The translations under genes and the position numbers were made by a program. Below are positions 1 through 11,731 of a stretch of 64,000 nt of DNA, piece by piece (position 1 is the stretch's first letter; each line of letters begins with the position of its first letter). Under the pieces are notes generated by a model. The model had not been told where the DNA came from and made no database searches. It saw nothing but the letters and a program-made list of their open reading frames with translations. The DNA is from Conchocele bisecta. Lineage: Eukaryota; Mollusca; Bivalvia; Lucinida; Thyasiridae. The stretch spans positions 32,150,616-32,214,615 of the forward strand of contig CM055280.1 of the NCBI GenBank assembly GCA_029237695.1, given 5' to 3'.

Positions 1-551
1 TCCTATGACATGTAAGGGAGAGGATTTAAATAAGCTTGCTTTCAATCCAATCCAATTTGCATAGTACTGTATATAGTAACATTGACATTGACAATGAACT
101 TGTAAACAATATGCAAATACAATATGTTTAAACTAATCAATACTATTGTTCACCCATCTGTCAGCGACGATGACATTCTCTCAGTGTCGATGAAGTCAAC
201 TGCGTCTCGCTGTTCGGTAATGTGGACATGCTGGAACACTCTCGCAATCACAAGAACTGTTACTGCCAAATGATGCAACTGAACCTCAGCATGGTGGTGT
301 TTGTGACCAGAAACTTAGCTGTTGATAGGCTATTAAACACCAATAAATCAAATCTACACATTTTAAAACTTAATATTTATGTGGTGTGGTGCGGACACTG
401 TGAAGTTACGACGTTTATGAGACGTTTATGATAATTATATATTCAATTCCATGCTCAATGTACACACAGATACATGCCACAATTAGCCTTACAGTTAGAC
501 ATGAACAACTCTGAGCTGTCTATTAATGATCAATTAGTTTTTGGTTGGAAA
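1..551. other. no gene seen
   Basis: AT-rich; a decayed SINE-like tail at 302-356. The 69-codon frame at 222-431 runs through it and is not called. Confidence 0.4.
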
Positions 552-804
552 CTATATGTGGCTGTGACTGGAGAAATTGGGCGTATGTGTTTTGCGACCA
601 GTGCAGACCCAGATTGGCCGCAGTCTGATCAGAATCTGCACTGTTAACCATTCCATTAGTGTATCATCTGTCCTGCTTCTAACAAGCACTATAGATCATT
701 ATCATGCTACAGGAGTTTGCTACATGTATTTGATCAGTCTGAGTAGCTACAATGGTCACAAAACCCATAAGCCCCATTTTTTCAGTCACAGCCACATACA
801 TGTT
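552..804. mobile_element. palindromic MITE family 1 (GGCTGTGACTGGAGAAAT), copy a
   Basis: Terminal inverted repeats of about 45 bp: left TATGTGGCTGTGACTGGAGA, right ending CAGTCACAGCCACATA, with a core containing the inner palindrome around CTGATCAG. Other copies: 5502-5763, 14954-15171, 35739-35967, 56143-56387, and halves at 39375-39463, 53555-53730 and 55155-55205. No coding capacity. Confidence 0.75.
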
Positions 805-922
805 TTCTTTAATTTACATGGGTTGTCTCTTCGAGATATACATTTACAATACAATGGTATTATTATTTTTATGTTTTCATGAATCGCATGTTTTGTTGTA
901 TTTTACTGTACATTCAGACCTG

Positions 923-1408
923 TATTTCAGTTAGAGTCGTGAAACTTTACAGGAATACTGGTCATCGTGTGAAGTTGCGCACCTGGGGTTTTAGATGCGG
1001 ATTCATCCTGTATTTACGGAGTTATGGCCCTTAACTTAGCGAAAAGTGGGGATTTTCAACTTGTGTCGCGCGTATCTCCAAATGTATTTCAGTTAGAGTC
1101 GTGAAACTTTACAGGAATACTGGTCATCGTGTGAAGTTGGGCACCTGGGGTTTTAGATGCGGATTTATCCAGTATTCACGGAGTTATGGCCCTTGACTTA
1201 GTGAAAAGTGGGGATTTTCAACCTGTGTCGTGCGTATCTCCAAAAGTATTTCAGTTAGAGTCGCGAAACTTTACAAGAATACTGGTCATCGTGTGAAGTT
1301 GCGCACTTGGTGTTTCAGATGCGGATTCATCTAGTATTCACGGAGTTATGGCCCTTGATTTAGTGAAAAGTGGAGATATTCAACTTGTGTCGTGCGTATC
1401 TTCAAAAG
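923..1408. repeat. 162 bp tandem array (three monomers)
   Basis: Monomers start TATTTCAGTTAGAGTCG at 923, 1085 and 1247, a constant 162 bp step. Each has GGAGTTATGGCCCTT and ends GTGTCGCGCGTATCTCCAAA or a variant. It is followed by a Helitron-like 3' end (1508-1534). About one and a half monomers remain at 36058-36290 in S2 copy 2. Confidence 0.85.
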
Positions 1409-1483
1409 TATGCGGAATATACAAGGTAGCTACATATATGCTGTTGCTGCCTTAAATTCTTTTCCAAATCCTGATAACATGCA

Positions 1484-1534
1484 GTGGTGGTATTGGGGGA
1501 GACATATGTTTTTGTCTGAAAAACAATCATCTAG
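1484..1534 (+). mobile_element. Helitron-like 3' end
   Basis: Hairpin GTTTTTGTCTGAAAAAC (1508-1524), six bases, then CTAG followed by T. A hairpin close to a CTRR|T end is the Helitron 3' signature. The element body to the left is the 162 bp array. The same end occurs at 36384-36410. Confidence 0.5.
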
Positions 1535-3116
1535 TTACTTACTTAATTCCCCTTGGTTAAGGTTTTTAGTCAACCGTGGTTAAGGTTTTTAGTCAAGCTT
1601 GTACATGGAATACTATTGTGCATACAGACACCATACTTGGACAACCTTTTTTCATAGGGATGTACATCAATAACCCCTGATATATATTTTACCTTGACCT
1701 ACATTTCCTCTTGAATTACTTACTTAATTCCCCTTGGTTAAGGTTTTTAGTCAAGCTTGTATATGGAATACTCCTAGCCCTACACACACCATTCTTGGAC
1801 AACTTCATCTCCTAGTGATGTACATCAACAACCCCTGACCTATATTTGACCTTGACCTACATTTAACATTGAATTACTTAGTTAATTCCCCTTGGTTAAG
1901 GTGTTTAGTCAAACTTGTACATTGAATACTAGTGTGCATACAGATACCATACTTGGACAACATTTTCTCATAGGGATGTACATCAATAACCCCCGATGTA
2001 TATTTTACCTTGACCTACATTTCCTCTTGAATTACTTACTTAACAACCGCTGACGTTTATTTGACCTTCACCTACATTTAACCTTGAAATACTTAGTTAA
2101 TTCCCCTTGGTTAAGGTTTTTAGTCAACCTTAGTTACGGTTTTTAGCTCGACTATTCGAAGAATAAGTAGAGCTTATGTTGTCACCCCGGCGTCGGCGTC
2201 GGCGTCACCGTCACGCCTTGGTTAAGGTTTTTAGTCAACCTTGTATATGGAATACTACTGGCCCTACACCCACCATACTTGCACAACTTCATCTCCTAGT
2301 GATGTACATCAATAACCCCGGATCTACATTTGACCATGACCTACATTTCCTCTTGAATTAATTAGTTAATTCCCCTTGATTAAGGTTTTTAGTCAACCTT
2401 GGTTAAGGTTTTTAGTCAAGCTTGTACATGGAATACTAGTGTGCATACAGACACCATACCTGGACAACCTTTTCTCATAGCGATGTACATCAATAACCCC
2501 TGATCTATATTTGACCTTGACCTACATTTCCTCTTGAATTACTTAGTTAATTCCCATTGGTTAAGGTTTTTAGTCAAGCTTGTATATGGAATATTCCTGG
2601 CCCTACTCCCACCATACTTGGACAACTTCATCTCCTAGTGATGAACATCAACAACCACTGACCTATATTTGACCTTCACCTACATTTAAACTTCAATTAC
2701 TTAGTTAATTCCCCTTGGTTAAGGTTTTTAGTCAAGCTTGTACATGGAATACTATTGTGCATACTAACACCATACTTGGACAATCTTTTCTCATAGCGAT
2801 GTACATCAATAACCCGTGATCTATATTTGACCTTGATCTACATTTGCTCTTGAATTACTTACTTAATTCTCCTTGGCTAAGGTTTTTAGTCAAGCTTGTA
2901 GATGCAATACTCCTGGCCCTACACCAACCATACTTGGACAACTTCATCTCCTAGTGATGTACATCAATAATTCCTGACCTATATTTGACCTTGACCTACT
3001 TTTATTCTTGGATTACTTTCTTATTTCCCCTTGGTTAAGGTTTTTAGTCAAGCTTGTATATGGAATATTCCTGGGCCTACAGCAACCATACTTGGAAAAC
3101 TTCTTCTCCTATTGAT
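1535..3116. repeat. 158 bp satellite array, copy A
   Basis: Monomer around CCTTGGTTAAGGTTTTTAGT, starting at 1578, 1736 and 1894 (158 bp step). Two monomer types alternate: one reads GTGCATACAGACACCATACT, the other CTGGCCCTACACCCACCATA, giving a ~316 bp higher-order unit. It runs into the N gap. Confidence 0.85.
2145..2215 (+). mobile_element. Helentron-like 5' head (AGCTCGACTATTCG), copy A
   Basis: Stem AGCTCGACTATTC folding on GAATAAGTAGAGCT, then CACCCC and a (GGCGTC)n run. The same head occurs at 37028 (plus strand) and at 63046 (minus strand). Confidence 0.55.
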
Positions 3117-3616
3117 NNNNNNNNNNNNNNNNNNNNNNNNNNNNNNNNNNNNNNNNNNNNNNNNNNNNNNNNNNNNNNNNNNNNNNNNNNNNNNNNNNNN
3201 NNNNNNNNNNNNNNNNNNNNNNNNNNNNNNNNNNNNNNNNNNNNNNNNNNNNNNNNNNNNNNNNNNNNNNNNNNNNNNNNNNNNNNNNNNNNNNNNNNNN
3301 NNNNNNNNNNNNNNNNNNNNNNNNNNNNNNNNNNNNNNNNNNNNNNNNNNNNNNNNNNNNNNNNNNNNNNNNNNNNNNNNNNNNNNNNNNNNNNNNNNNN
3401 NNNNNNNNNNNNNNNNNNNNNNNNNNNNNNNNNNNNNNNNNNNNNNNNNNNNNNNNNNNNNNNNNNNNNNNNNNNNNNNNNNNNNNNNNNNNNNNNNNNN
3501 NNNNNNNNNNNNNNNNNNNNNNNNNNNNNNNNNNNNNNNNNNNNNNNNNNNNNNNNNNNNNNNNNNNNNNNNNNNNNNNNNNNNNNNNNNNNNNNNNNNN
3601 NNNNNNNNNNNNNNNN
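3117..3616. other. assembly gap, 500 N
   Basis: Starts inside a 158 bp satellite monomer and ends in unrelated sequence. Confidence 0.95.
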
Positions 3617-3719
3617 CGTAACAAGAAATTTGTGGCACAGATATTATACTACACAGACTAGTGTAAAAGTGAAACTGTTCAGTGAAATCAAAGGAAATAG
3701 GCAAGGGGGGAATCCCATA

Positions 3720-3782
3720 TACAACACGCAGAGTGATTTCCCCTAGACGACTCTTCCAAGAGAAATCACTCTGCGTGTTGTT
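3720..3782. repeat. short inverted repeat
   Basis: ACAACACGCAGAGTGATTTC and GAAATCACTCTGCGTGTTGT flank a 23 bp loop. Confidence 0.6.
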
Positions 3783-4085
3783 GTTTTTTGTTCTGTCGTG
3801 TTTGTGTGAATGGATTCTCGCTGTCTACCTTATTCATATACTACTATAAACATATACGTACATTAATAAAATTGTCTGGCACCTGTGGTTAAACATGGTC
3901 ACATATTATTTAAATAATTAACAATTCATTTCCATGGTTTGCGTGAATATTGTCCAATTATTGATATTATTTACTCTTTTTTTTCCACTGCAGATCTGGT
4001 TTCAGAGAAGAAGTGATATTGCAGATCTGGTTTTGGAGAAGAAGTGATTGATGGTACATGTATGTGAAAACTTCCCACCAACTTC

Positions 4086-4123
4086 CCCCCCCACCCCACC
4101 CCACCCCCCCCCCCCCCCCCCCC
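4086..4123. repeat. C-rich tract
   Basis: CCCCACCCCACCCC followed by a homopolymer of more than 20 C. Length is unreliable in assembly. Confidence 0.7.
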
Positions 4124-4194
4124 AACATTCCTGTGCATTCAACAAGACTGCATGGGAGGTACATGTAGGAGGGAGTAGCGAAGGGTAATTTAAC

Positions 4195-5095
4195 GATTGG
4201 TGTTCATCCTTATGGAGTGCCAACGTACATAGTTTGGCCATCATGTACTAACTTTGGCCCCCTGGTACTTGAGAGCTAAATCCTGTTATGCCCCATTAAG
4301 AAAGTAATAGCATTAAAAAGCTAATCATATTGCTTTTGGGGTGAGCTAAGACTTAAGTGATTCTGGTGCAGCATGGATCTGGCACCAGGCCAGGAGATTC
4401 TAATTTCAGGGCTGAATATATATAGTTTATGTGAATATTGAGCTGTGATTTTGGGAATTTCCCTCATATATACAGGTTGAATACAGGATAGTCCATCCTG
4501 TTGGCCCGGCCTTACTATGACCCTGGCTGTTGATAGGCCGTTAAACACCAATAATCAATCAATCAATCCACAGCACTCTAATTTTCAGGCAGAATATATA
4601 GTTTATGTAAATATTGAGCTCTGATTTTGGGAATTTCCCTTACTTTTTTTACAGGTTGAATTCAGGACACTCCATCCTGTTGGCCCGGCCTTACATGACC
4701 CTGGCTGTTGATAGGCCGTTAAACACCAATAATCAATCCATCATCCTTAATGGAATGCTGACTTACATGGTTTGGCCCTCATGTACCAACCATTTCAGCC
4801 CCCCTGGTACTTGCGAGCTAATATGCGCAACATGTTACAACAGGATAGATACTCCAACACCTAAAATGACTATTTACACTATTATATAAACCATATTTGA
4901 ATATATGCCTTTGTTACCAGCAATAAACATTTGTTCTCTTATTTTTGAGGGGGAGGTAGGAGGGAGTAGCGAAGGGTAATTTAGCGATCGGTATTCATCT
5001 TGTCGGAATGCCCACTTACATGGTTTGGCCCTCATGTACCAACCATTTCGGCCCCTGGTACTTGAGAGTTAAATCCTGTTATGCCCCATTAAGAA
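4195..5095. repeat. local direct repeats around TGGTTTGGCCCTCATGTACC
   Basis: Three ~100 bp copies (about 4195-4320, 4738-4830 and 4980-5095) with the TTAAATCCTGTTATGCCCCATTAAG end in two of them, between SINE-like tails. GGAGGGAGTAGCGAAGGGTA precedes two copies. Confidence 0.6.
4483..4567 (+). repeat. SINE-like tail with AATC microsatellite
   Basis: CATCCTGTTGGCCCGGCCTT, then CCCTGGCTGTTGATAGGCCG and TTAAACACCAATAATCAATC with repeated AATC. Repeated at 4656-4737; decayed relatives at 302-356 and 53868-53945. A conserved end with a short tail repeat suggests a SINE; no promoter boxes were identified with confidence. Confidence 0.4.
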
Positions 5096-5501
5096 TTTCT
5101 GTATATGCAAGGATTATGTTCCTATCCTCAGGAGTATGCTTTCTCATCGGCGAGCATTGCATTTGCCAAAATGGTACAAGAGGGCCGAACCATGTAGATC
5201 GACCATATGGTAAGGATGTCCGACTCAGCAGAACTAGATTGATTGATTGGATCCCTTCTATGACCCAATCAAAATGAATGCAAACCAATTTTTAGCATAT
5301 TGCTTATCCACACACACGTACTGCGCATAATTTCTGGACTTTCAGTCCTTTGATATATATAGGTGTCTCCCAGAATAAGTTTATTATTGTGGGTATTTAG
5401 ACAACTGGTGTTCCTACCACGTTAGCATGTTCGGAGTGGCATATTTGCTGCCTTATTCCAATGAGTCCATATCGCTTCTCAGGGAGGGAAATACATTGAC
5501 A

Positions 5502-5763
5502 TATGGCTGTGACTGAAGAAATGGGCGTATGGGATTGTGACTAGTGTAGCTCTTGATCAAATAGCACATTCTCTTGATCAAATAGCACTCTCCTGTAGCC
5601 AGATAACGATCGGTGTTGCTTGTTACAAGTATGGTGTTTTTCTTCATTGATGAAATGGTGAACAGTGCAGATCCTGATCAGCCTGTGTGGATGCACAGGC
5701 TGATCTGGATCTTCACTGGTGGCAAAACCCATTAGCCCCATTTCTCCATTCACAGCCATATAT
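5502..5763. mobile_element. MITE family 1, copy b
   Basis: Full-length copy within S1 copy 1. The core has a 14 bp inverted pair around GATCAGCCTGTG and CACAGGCTGATC. Its S1 partner is 56143-56387. Confidence 0.75.
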
Positions 5764-6285
5764 ACGTAGATAGGCAATGATAACAAACAGAAAATATATG
5801 TTAAGACAAACGTTTATTTAATAACAAATCTGGACAGTTTTTTTAAATGGAGTGCATGTACAAAACATGATATCGTGTTTTATATATTTTCTACAGATCA
5901 CTTCACAATTCACGTTTTTCCCAAGCTGTATGCATTATCAGTAATGCTTTTGTGTTTCGCCAATCACTTAAAGGTACATGCCCACTCGGTAGGCACCACA
6001 TGTTCTTTATAGGAATTAATCAAGTGTATAATTGTGTCACTGATCCACCAGTTCTAAAAATTACCAGTGCCCGCTATACAGATATAATTTATACATTTAG
6101 TAATATTTGTTTATGATAGTGACTCGCGGTGGTATCAGGCTATTTTCATATGCAAATGAGGCATGATTGAGTTTTTTCTTTGGTACTTTCTATGCATTAT
6201 GAATTTATTCCACGTTTGTCAGATCACAGATATTGTAATGCAATTATAAAATAAGACAGAGAAAAATGCAAACACTGCAAACTAA

Positions 6286-6747
6286 TGTCTGTTCCACGTT
6301 TTTGTGCCGACGAACTTCTGGCTATTAAACACATTAAATCTACAAAATATTTAAAGGTAAGTACTTTTTAGTGAATAACAAAAATGTCACCCACACAAAA
6401 TCTTTTTATTTGATGATGATTTTATTGCGAAAACACAATGTTCGGATTTGACTATGAAACCTGTCTAGATAGGTTGAAAATTATGAAACTACGAAAACAA
6501 AAGTTAGATTTGGAAAATCGGTCCACTATTTCTGAAAGTATAAAAATGTCCCCATGTTAAATCCTCATAGACCTGTGAAGATGTATATGGGAATGTAACA
6601 TGGGGAAATTCTTTTTTCGTAATAAAATCAATATTGGACCAATATCATTCTTAAATTTTGATAACATTTAATATTATCAAACAAAAACTATTGTTTTTGC
6701 ATTGCTTATATAGCCGTAAAATTTGGGCAGGTTTCGTGAAACAGACA
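6286..6747. mobile_element. MITE family 2, diverged copy
   Basis: Left arm TGTCTGTTCCACGTTTTTGT is degenerate; the right arm GGCAGGTTTCGTGAAACAGACA is clear, and the same AATAAAATCAATATTGGACC and CCATGTTAAAT blocks are present. S1 partner about 56905-57327. Confidence 0.6.
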
Positions 6748-7327
6748 ATACATATATATATATTATGTCTTGTATTTACAGCTGAACCGCGTCTGAATAT
6801 CGTAATCACCATAAGTAGGTTCATCGAAAACATCACCAAGTTTGAAGATAAATGTTAACGTTGCAGAAGGTTTCATACAAAATTCAAAAATAAATTGCAA
6901 AGTTTGCTCTTAAAAAGTGAAAAATGCAGCGAATAGCGAGTGCACGTGTTTTGTCACGTTTTTGCTTCTGGCGATATTTGTGTAATTAAGAAAAAAAACA
7001 TATGTGCACAAGTACATAGTAAAATAATTAGATCCATGTGTATATCTATAATATCATGGAGCGGTCAACGAATTTGTCGTGATTTCTTTTTTTACCACAA
7101 TACTGTTGGCATTATTTTACACAAAATGTGGAAAGTCCCACTGGATGGATGGATAAATACGTCAGGCTCGGTTCAGTATCTCTCATTATTTGACTCTCAT
7201 GAATATACATGTATGGTAGAGCATGATAATAGTCCTTGTCCCATAACACACACATAGTCTCGGTGCTTTCCTCAAAATATTACGAGAACAATGCTTTGTA
7301 TGACAATGAGTGTGTGATAACTGGCTT

Positions 7328-7391
7328 CGTCCGCATGTACGAGGTGATAATCCGCGAGCTAAATCTTTAGCTCGCGGATTATCTCCTCGTA
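7328..7391. repeat. near-perfect hairpin, S1 copy 1
   Basis: GATAATCCGCGAGCTAAA and TTTAGCTCGCGGATTATC face each other across two bases, within outer arms GTCCGC-x-TACGAGG. In copy 2 (57900-57972) the stem has two C-to-T changes, both at CpG. Confidence 0.75.
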
Positions 7392-8238
7392 CTGGCGGAC
7401 GATCCGTTCTCTAATAACTGAATATTGCATATATGAAGCTGCTACAAAGACATACACGATAATCGGTGCAACCCGTCTCAAGGGCAATATGTGCAATCAC
7501 ACAAATCCGAAAGAGTCATCTAATCGCGTTCTACTTGATATGTCAGAGTTTCAATATAGAGGATATTTATACGAATACAGAATACATGTACAATATGCTT
7601 TGCGAGTGGTGTGAATTGTTCATATTTCGCTAGGTTTTAGGTACGAGTGAAGCAGTTCACACCACGAGCTGAACATATATTTCATAATATTCGTTGCATA
7701 TGAATATTCTCTTTCTTATATACACCACCAAGCAAAATGTTTAGTCAGTTTTTAGACAATATTCTGTAGAAGACGTGTATTGGCGTTTACAGCCTAAGTG
7801 AGCTTGGCAGGTGAGCATATGAATGTAGACACCGGAAGTACTGACATTCCACATTTCAGTTTTGGAAGGTGTGTATTTATAAATATAGATACCGGAACTA
7901 CTGATATCTCACCGGGAATTGTTGATTTTCATCGATGTCTTGTTTAATGAAATAGCCCAAACAATAGCCTACATCAGTATGCGCCAAATGGTATTATATT
8001 CAGACATTGTGCAGATATACCTGAATCGTTTGTAAACGTATTAGCTCAAGCCCGGGTTTGATGAATTATTGTGCATTTGTCTTGGCAGACATCGCTACAA
8101 TGTTAATATGCAATACAACTATTACATGGTCACACGCACGGTGGGAAGTGTGCGTCACGCGCACGTGCCATTTAAACCCGCTTCGACCGACGTTTTACAA
8201 AATACCTCAGAAACTAATAAATCAAGTTCATGCCATAA

Positions 8239-8525
8239 CCTAAGAAGATGTACGATATTTTTATGAAACATATGTCGAATTTGACGAAATCTTCATATAT
8301 ATATAGCAAATGCGAAATTCTATTATAGAATTCCGCATTTTCTCTGAAGATTTTGTGAATTTTCGACATCATTTACGAAACTGTCCCACTTTCTGCAAAT
8401 GACGTCGAAAGTTGAAATCTTCATAGCAAGTGCGGAATTCTATTCTAAGGATTTTGTCAACTTTCGACATCATTTACGGACAATATCGTAACTATTGTTT
8501 ATGAGACATCGCACATCTTCTTAGG
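8239..8525. mobile_element. palindromic MITE family 3 (CCTAAGAAGATG), copy 1
   Basis: Ends CCTAAGAAGATG and CATCTTCTTAGG, with several inner inverted segments (GAATTCCGCATTTTC, CAACTTTCGACATCATTTAC). The S1 partner (58842-59024) is about 105 bp shorter, having lost an internal block. Confidence 0.65.
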
Positions 8526-9294
8526 CACACAATCATATGGCTTGTCTCAGATATGTAGCCATCCCGGAGTTATTTCGGGAAAACGTGTTTTCTCGGAATA
8601 ACTTCGCAACGGCGCCAGCTGTGAGTGTGACGTCATCGACTTGTGGATACTACTTATTGTACCGGAGTGTCAACTGTAAGATATTCAGGAAAATATACGT
8701 CGAATGGCGCCTATATAGCAGGTGTGCCTGATGTTCACTGACCTCCGTGACACATACTTCAATCACTGAGTTCATGTCTGCAGCAGCAACGTTAGCCCTT
8801 ACAATACTATACTAAATTTTCTCGTCTGTTTTTTTTTTCATTTTCCATTTTCTCTCCAAAAAAACATGTTTTTTTTCAGCACGTTTGAATCTACCAATGG
8901 TAATGATTCTAAGGTGCTGTGAAACCATGCTAGTATTGAGAAAGAAGACACATATGAACCACGATCAGACGACAATTATCGTGACCCGCATTGTAAGAGT
9001 TAGCGTATACTGCTGTTTGCTCCAGCGACCATGTATACAGCAAACAATACCATAGGTAGATGTAATTGTACGTATAAACGCCTATATCCGTTGCTGTTTT
9101 TTTCACGAAAAGGTAATTTTTCCCGAAAGATCATTTTCGTGAAAACATGGCCGCTGTTAATCACCGATACATGGTGTTAACGATTATTGTAAGATCCCAT
9201 GGTTCAACGTAGGAAAATACATTCTTACACTTCATAGAAGGACCAAACAATACAATTGAAGCAAATGACAAATACATGCATGCCTACTGTCTGT

Positions 9295-9838
9295 TTCACG
9301 AAAGCTGCCAAAATTTTACGGCCATCTAAACAATGAAAAAACAATATTTTTTTCTATATTATTAAATTTTATCAAAATTTAAGAATGAGCCTTCTTTTTA
9401 TTTCGTGAAAATTGGTAAAATATTGATTTTATTACGAAAAATAGATTTGTCTATGGGAATTTAACATAGGCGAAAAGAGATGGAGAGCTGTGGGAGGAGT
9501 CAGAAAATGAAAAAGTTTGGAAATTGACTCCGAAACCTGGGTAGATAACTTGGATATGATCTAACTAAGAAAAGAAAAGCTAAATTGTGAAAATTGGTCC
9601 AGTATTTCTGAAATTCAAAAAGTTTCCGCATGTTATATCCCCAAGATGTCTATAGGGATTTAACATGGGTAAATTGTTTTTTCGCAATAAAATCAATATT
9701 TGACCAAATTTAAAGAAATAAATAGAAGGCTCATTCTTGAATTTTCCTTTAATTTAATATTATGGAAAAAAATAAATATTGTTTTTGAATTGTTTATATA
9801 GCCGTAAAATTTGGGCAGCTTTCGTGAAACTGACAGTA
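9295..9838. mobile_element. long-TIR MITE family 2 (ACTGTCTGTTTCACGAAAG), copy 1
   Basis: About 540 bp. The left arm ACTGTCTGTTTCACGAAAGC, then AAAATTTTACGGC and the ATTTTTTTCTATAT stretch, is mirrored at the right end (TTCGTGAAACTGACAGT), giving arms over 150 bp. TA flanks both ends. The centre includes an inner inverted repeat around AGATGTCTATAGGGATTTAA. S1 partner at 59765-60281. Confidence 0.7.
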
Positions 9839-9862
9839 ATATATATTATTTAACCCACATCG

Positions 9863-10015
9863 TCCATATGCACGATTTGCCTCCACATGTACAGAGTACT
9901 GCTATAGACATGAAGTTGGGATAAATGTTTCAACACGATTACAAGTATCCGCGTGTATGAGATATAATCCGTTTGATAAATCTCACGGATTATCTCCACA
10001 TATGGACGGACGAAC
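9863..10015. repeat. fold-back element with CATCGTCCATATG ends
   Basis: Outer pair CGTCCATATG and CATATGGACG, with inner pair ATAATCCGTTTG and ACGGATTAT. Conserved in S1 copy 2 at 60302-60457. Confidence 0.55.
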
Positions 10016-11076
10016 CATGTTCTCTGCAGCTATGCCATCAGTTAACCCCAAAATGCAGTTTACGACATTAAATTAGTGCACAGTCTTCTAGTACACTAGT
10101 ACTTCAGATACCGCCTTTATTGGAATACAATGAGTGGCCAAAAGATTTGAATCGTCCATTGTTATCAGGAAACGAATTCCTTTATACTGGACATTGCAGG
10201 ATACACGTATATGTACTGTCTACATGTCTAAGGTACATTTTCTGATACAACGGAAGAATATTGAGTTCCTGTGTTTTGTTACAAATGCAATGAATAAATA
10301 TTGATAGTGCCATTGCGCTGCGCATTTCAAGTCCCTCTCCCTCTAATTGCCGTTAAGATTCATTAAATGTATTAACCCCACGTGTGTGTTTGAAATCATC
10401 TTCACGACACGTGCCTGACAGAGAACGTCGCTGTTCACGATTTGCGACTATATAATGTCAAGGAAAATACAAGTTAATTTTCAAGCCTTTTTCTATTTTC
10501 ATGTTTGCAGCTATGAGGTACTGCAATGTAAACATAAATAACAAAACAGTCTGTTGCGCATATTTTTGTAAGCAAAACATTTGGTCAGTGTGAAATGTTC
10601 GTGGAGTCATTCGTCAACGTTTCTAACACATGTTGGCAGCAATTCCAATCCGCAATCAAGCAATTTGATTGTATGAGCCTGGGCTGAAGTACAGCTCAGG
10701 CTCAGTGAATTAAGGTGCTTGATTTCAAGCACACTATTAAAATATTTTGAAGAAAAAAAGAAATTGACAAATATCTACCAGATTAGTGAAGGCGGTAGTG
10801 TATATGTTCCCCATGCATATAGACATTAGCTTGGATACTTCCAACTGTTGAAACTATCAACTCGATATTTTGGGGAGAACATTTCCCGAAATGCACATTA
10901 GAAAACGGCTGAAATTCTCATATACGCGCTCGAAAGTATTGTCGGATATCAGTATGGTAAAAAGTATAATTACATTTATAAATGTACATACTAGATTAAA
11001 AAGGTGCATGATCACGTGGTTATAACAACAACAACAGTGACTGAAAGGTTTCAAATCTTGCCCACACCAAAGTAAG

Positions 11077-11709
11077 GTTTCAGTGGACAGTGGGCAGCTA
11101 GCTTTAAAAAGGGGGTGGACATTTTCTATATACTTCACTACTGACCCTGTAAGTTACACCAATGTGTCTAGAAAAATAGGTTTATGAATATTTCTTGACT
11201 TTGAGAGGCTTGACTAGGTGTATTTTTTAGAGTATTTCATAATTCTACGAAACTGAATGTTAGCTCCGGTTGATTTTGACATCTTGGAAAATGGCGCATG
11301 CTATGCTGTCTCGCCGGTACGGTTTCGCGTCAGAATTTAAGGTATTATTCGGGCATTTGTAGCGAAAATTTTAGGTGGTTATGTCCCCGCTTTGAAATCA
11401 TTTTCAGAAAATGGTGTGGTGTTACAAGTGATAGAACAAGACATAACAAAGTATCTGTGCCTCATATTTTCATAAAAACAATTCCGACAAATTCAGTCGT
11501 GTTGAAATTTCTGGCCAAAAATAGGTGGGTATGGTAACTTTGCAAAAAAATAATTGTGGCGCTTGATTTGTACTTCATTTGCGAGTATTTTTCAATACTT
11601 GTCGCAAGAGCCTCCTTAACTAATTGTGAGAGGCGGTGATTTTTATAAGTCACCGGCCACCCTCAGAAAAGCAGTAAATTTTGGCTATTTTCAACCGTCC
11701 CGTGATGCC
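11077..11709. other. 633 bp indel present only in S1 copy 1
   Basis: Flanked by TAAG at 11073-11076 and 11710-11713; copy 2 has a single TAAG (61507-61510). Either an insertion with a 4 bp duplication or a deletion in copy 2 by microhomology. No terminal inverted repeats or recognisable coding sequence. Confidence 0.6.
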
Positions 11710-11731
11710 TAAGTATTATTTGATATTTTCC

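Larger units (their letters stand above)
577..3116. repeat. segmental duplication S2, copy 1
   Basis: Aligns with about 35740-38340 in the same orientation: MITE, 162 bp repeat, Helitron-like 3' end, 158 bp satellite and element head in the same order. Copy 1 has three 162 bp monomers; copy 2 has about one and a half plus a short unrelated stretch. It ends at the N gap inside the satellite. Confidence 0.8.
5358..11076. repeat. segmental duplication S1, copy 1
   Basis: From TATAGGTGTCTCCCAG to CCAAAGTAAG this 5.7 kb segment aligns with 56001-61510 in the same orientation, 50.6 kb away, with several percent divergence and many small indels. It contains only MITEs, hairpins and AT-rich sequence. 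The homology resumes at 11710 after a 633 bp stretch that copy 2 lacks. Confidence 0.85.

Noticed and set aside
3031..3746. Open frames of 170-230 codons on both strands
   Set aside because: They are made of N from the assembly gap; the same applies at 19184-19753 and 61446-62209.
3967..4244. Gly-rich minus-strand frames
   Set aside because: Produced by the poly-C tract near 4100.
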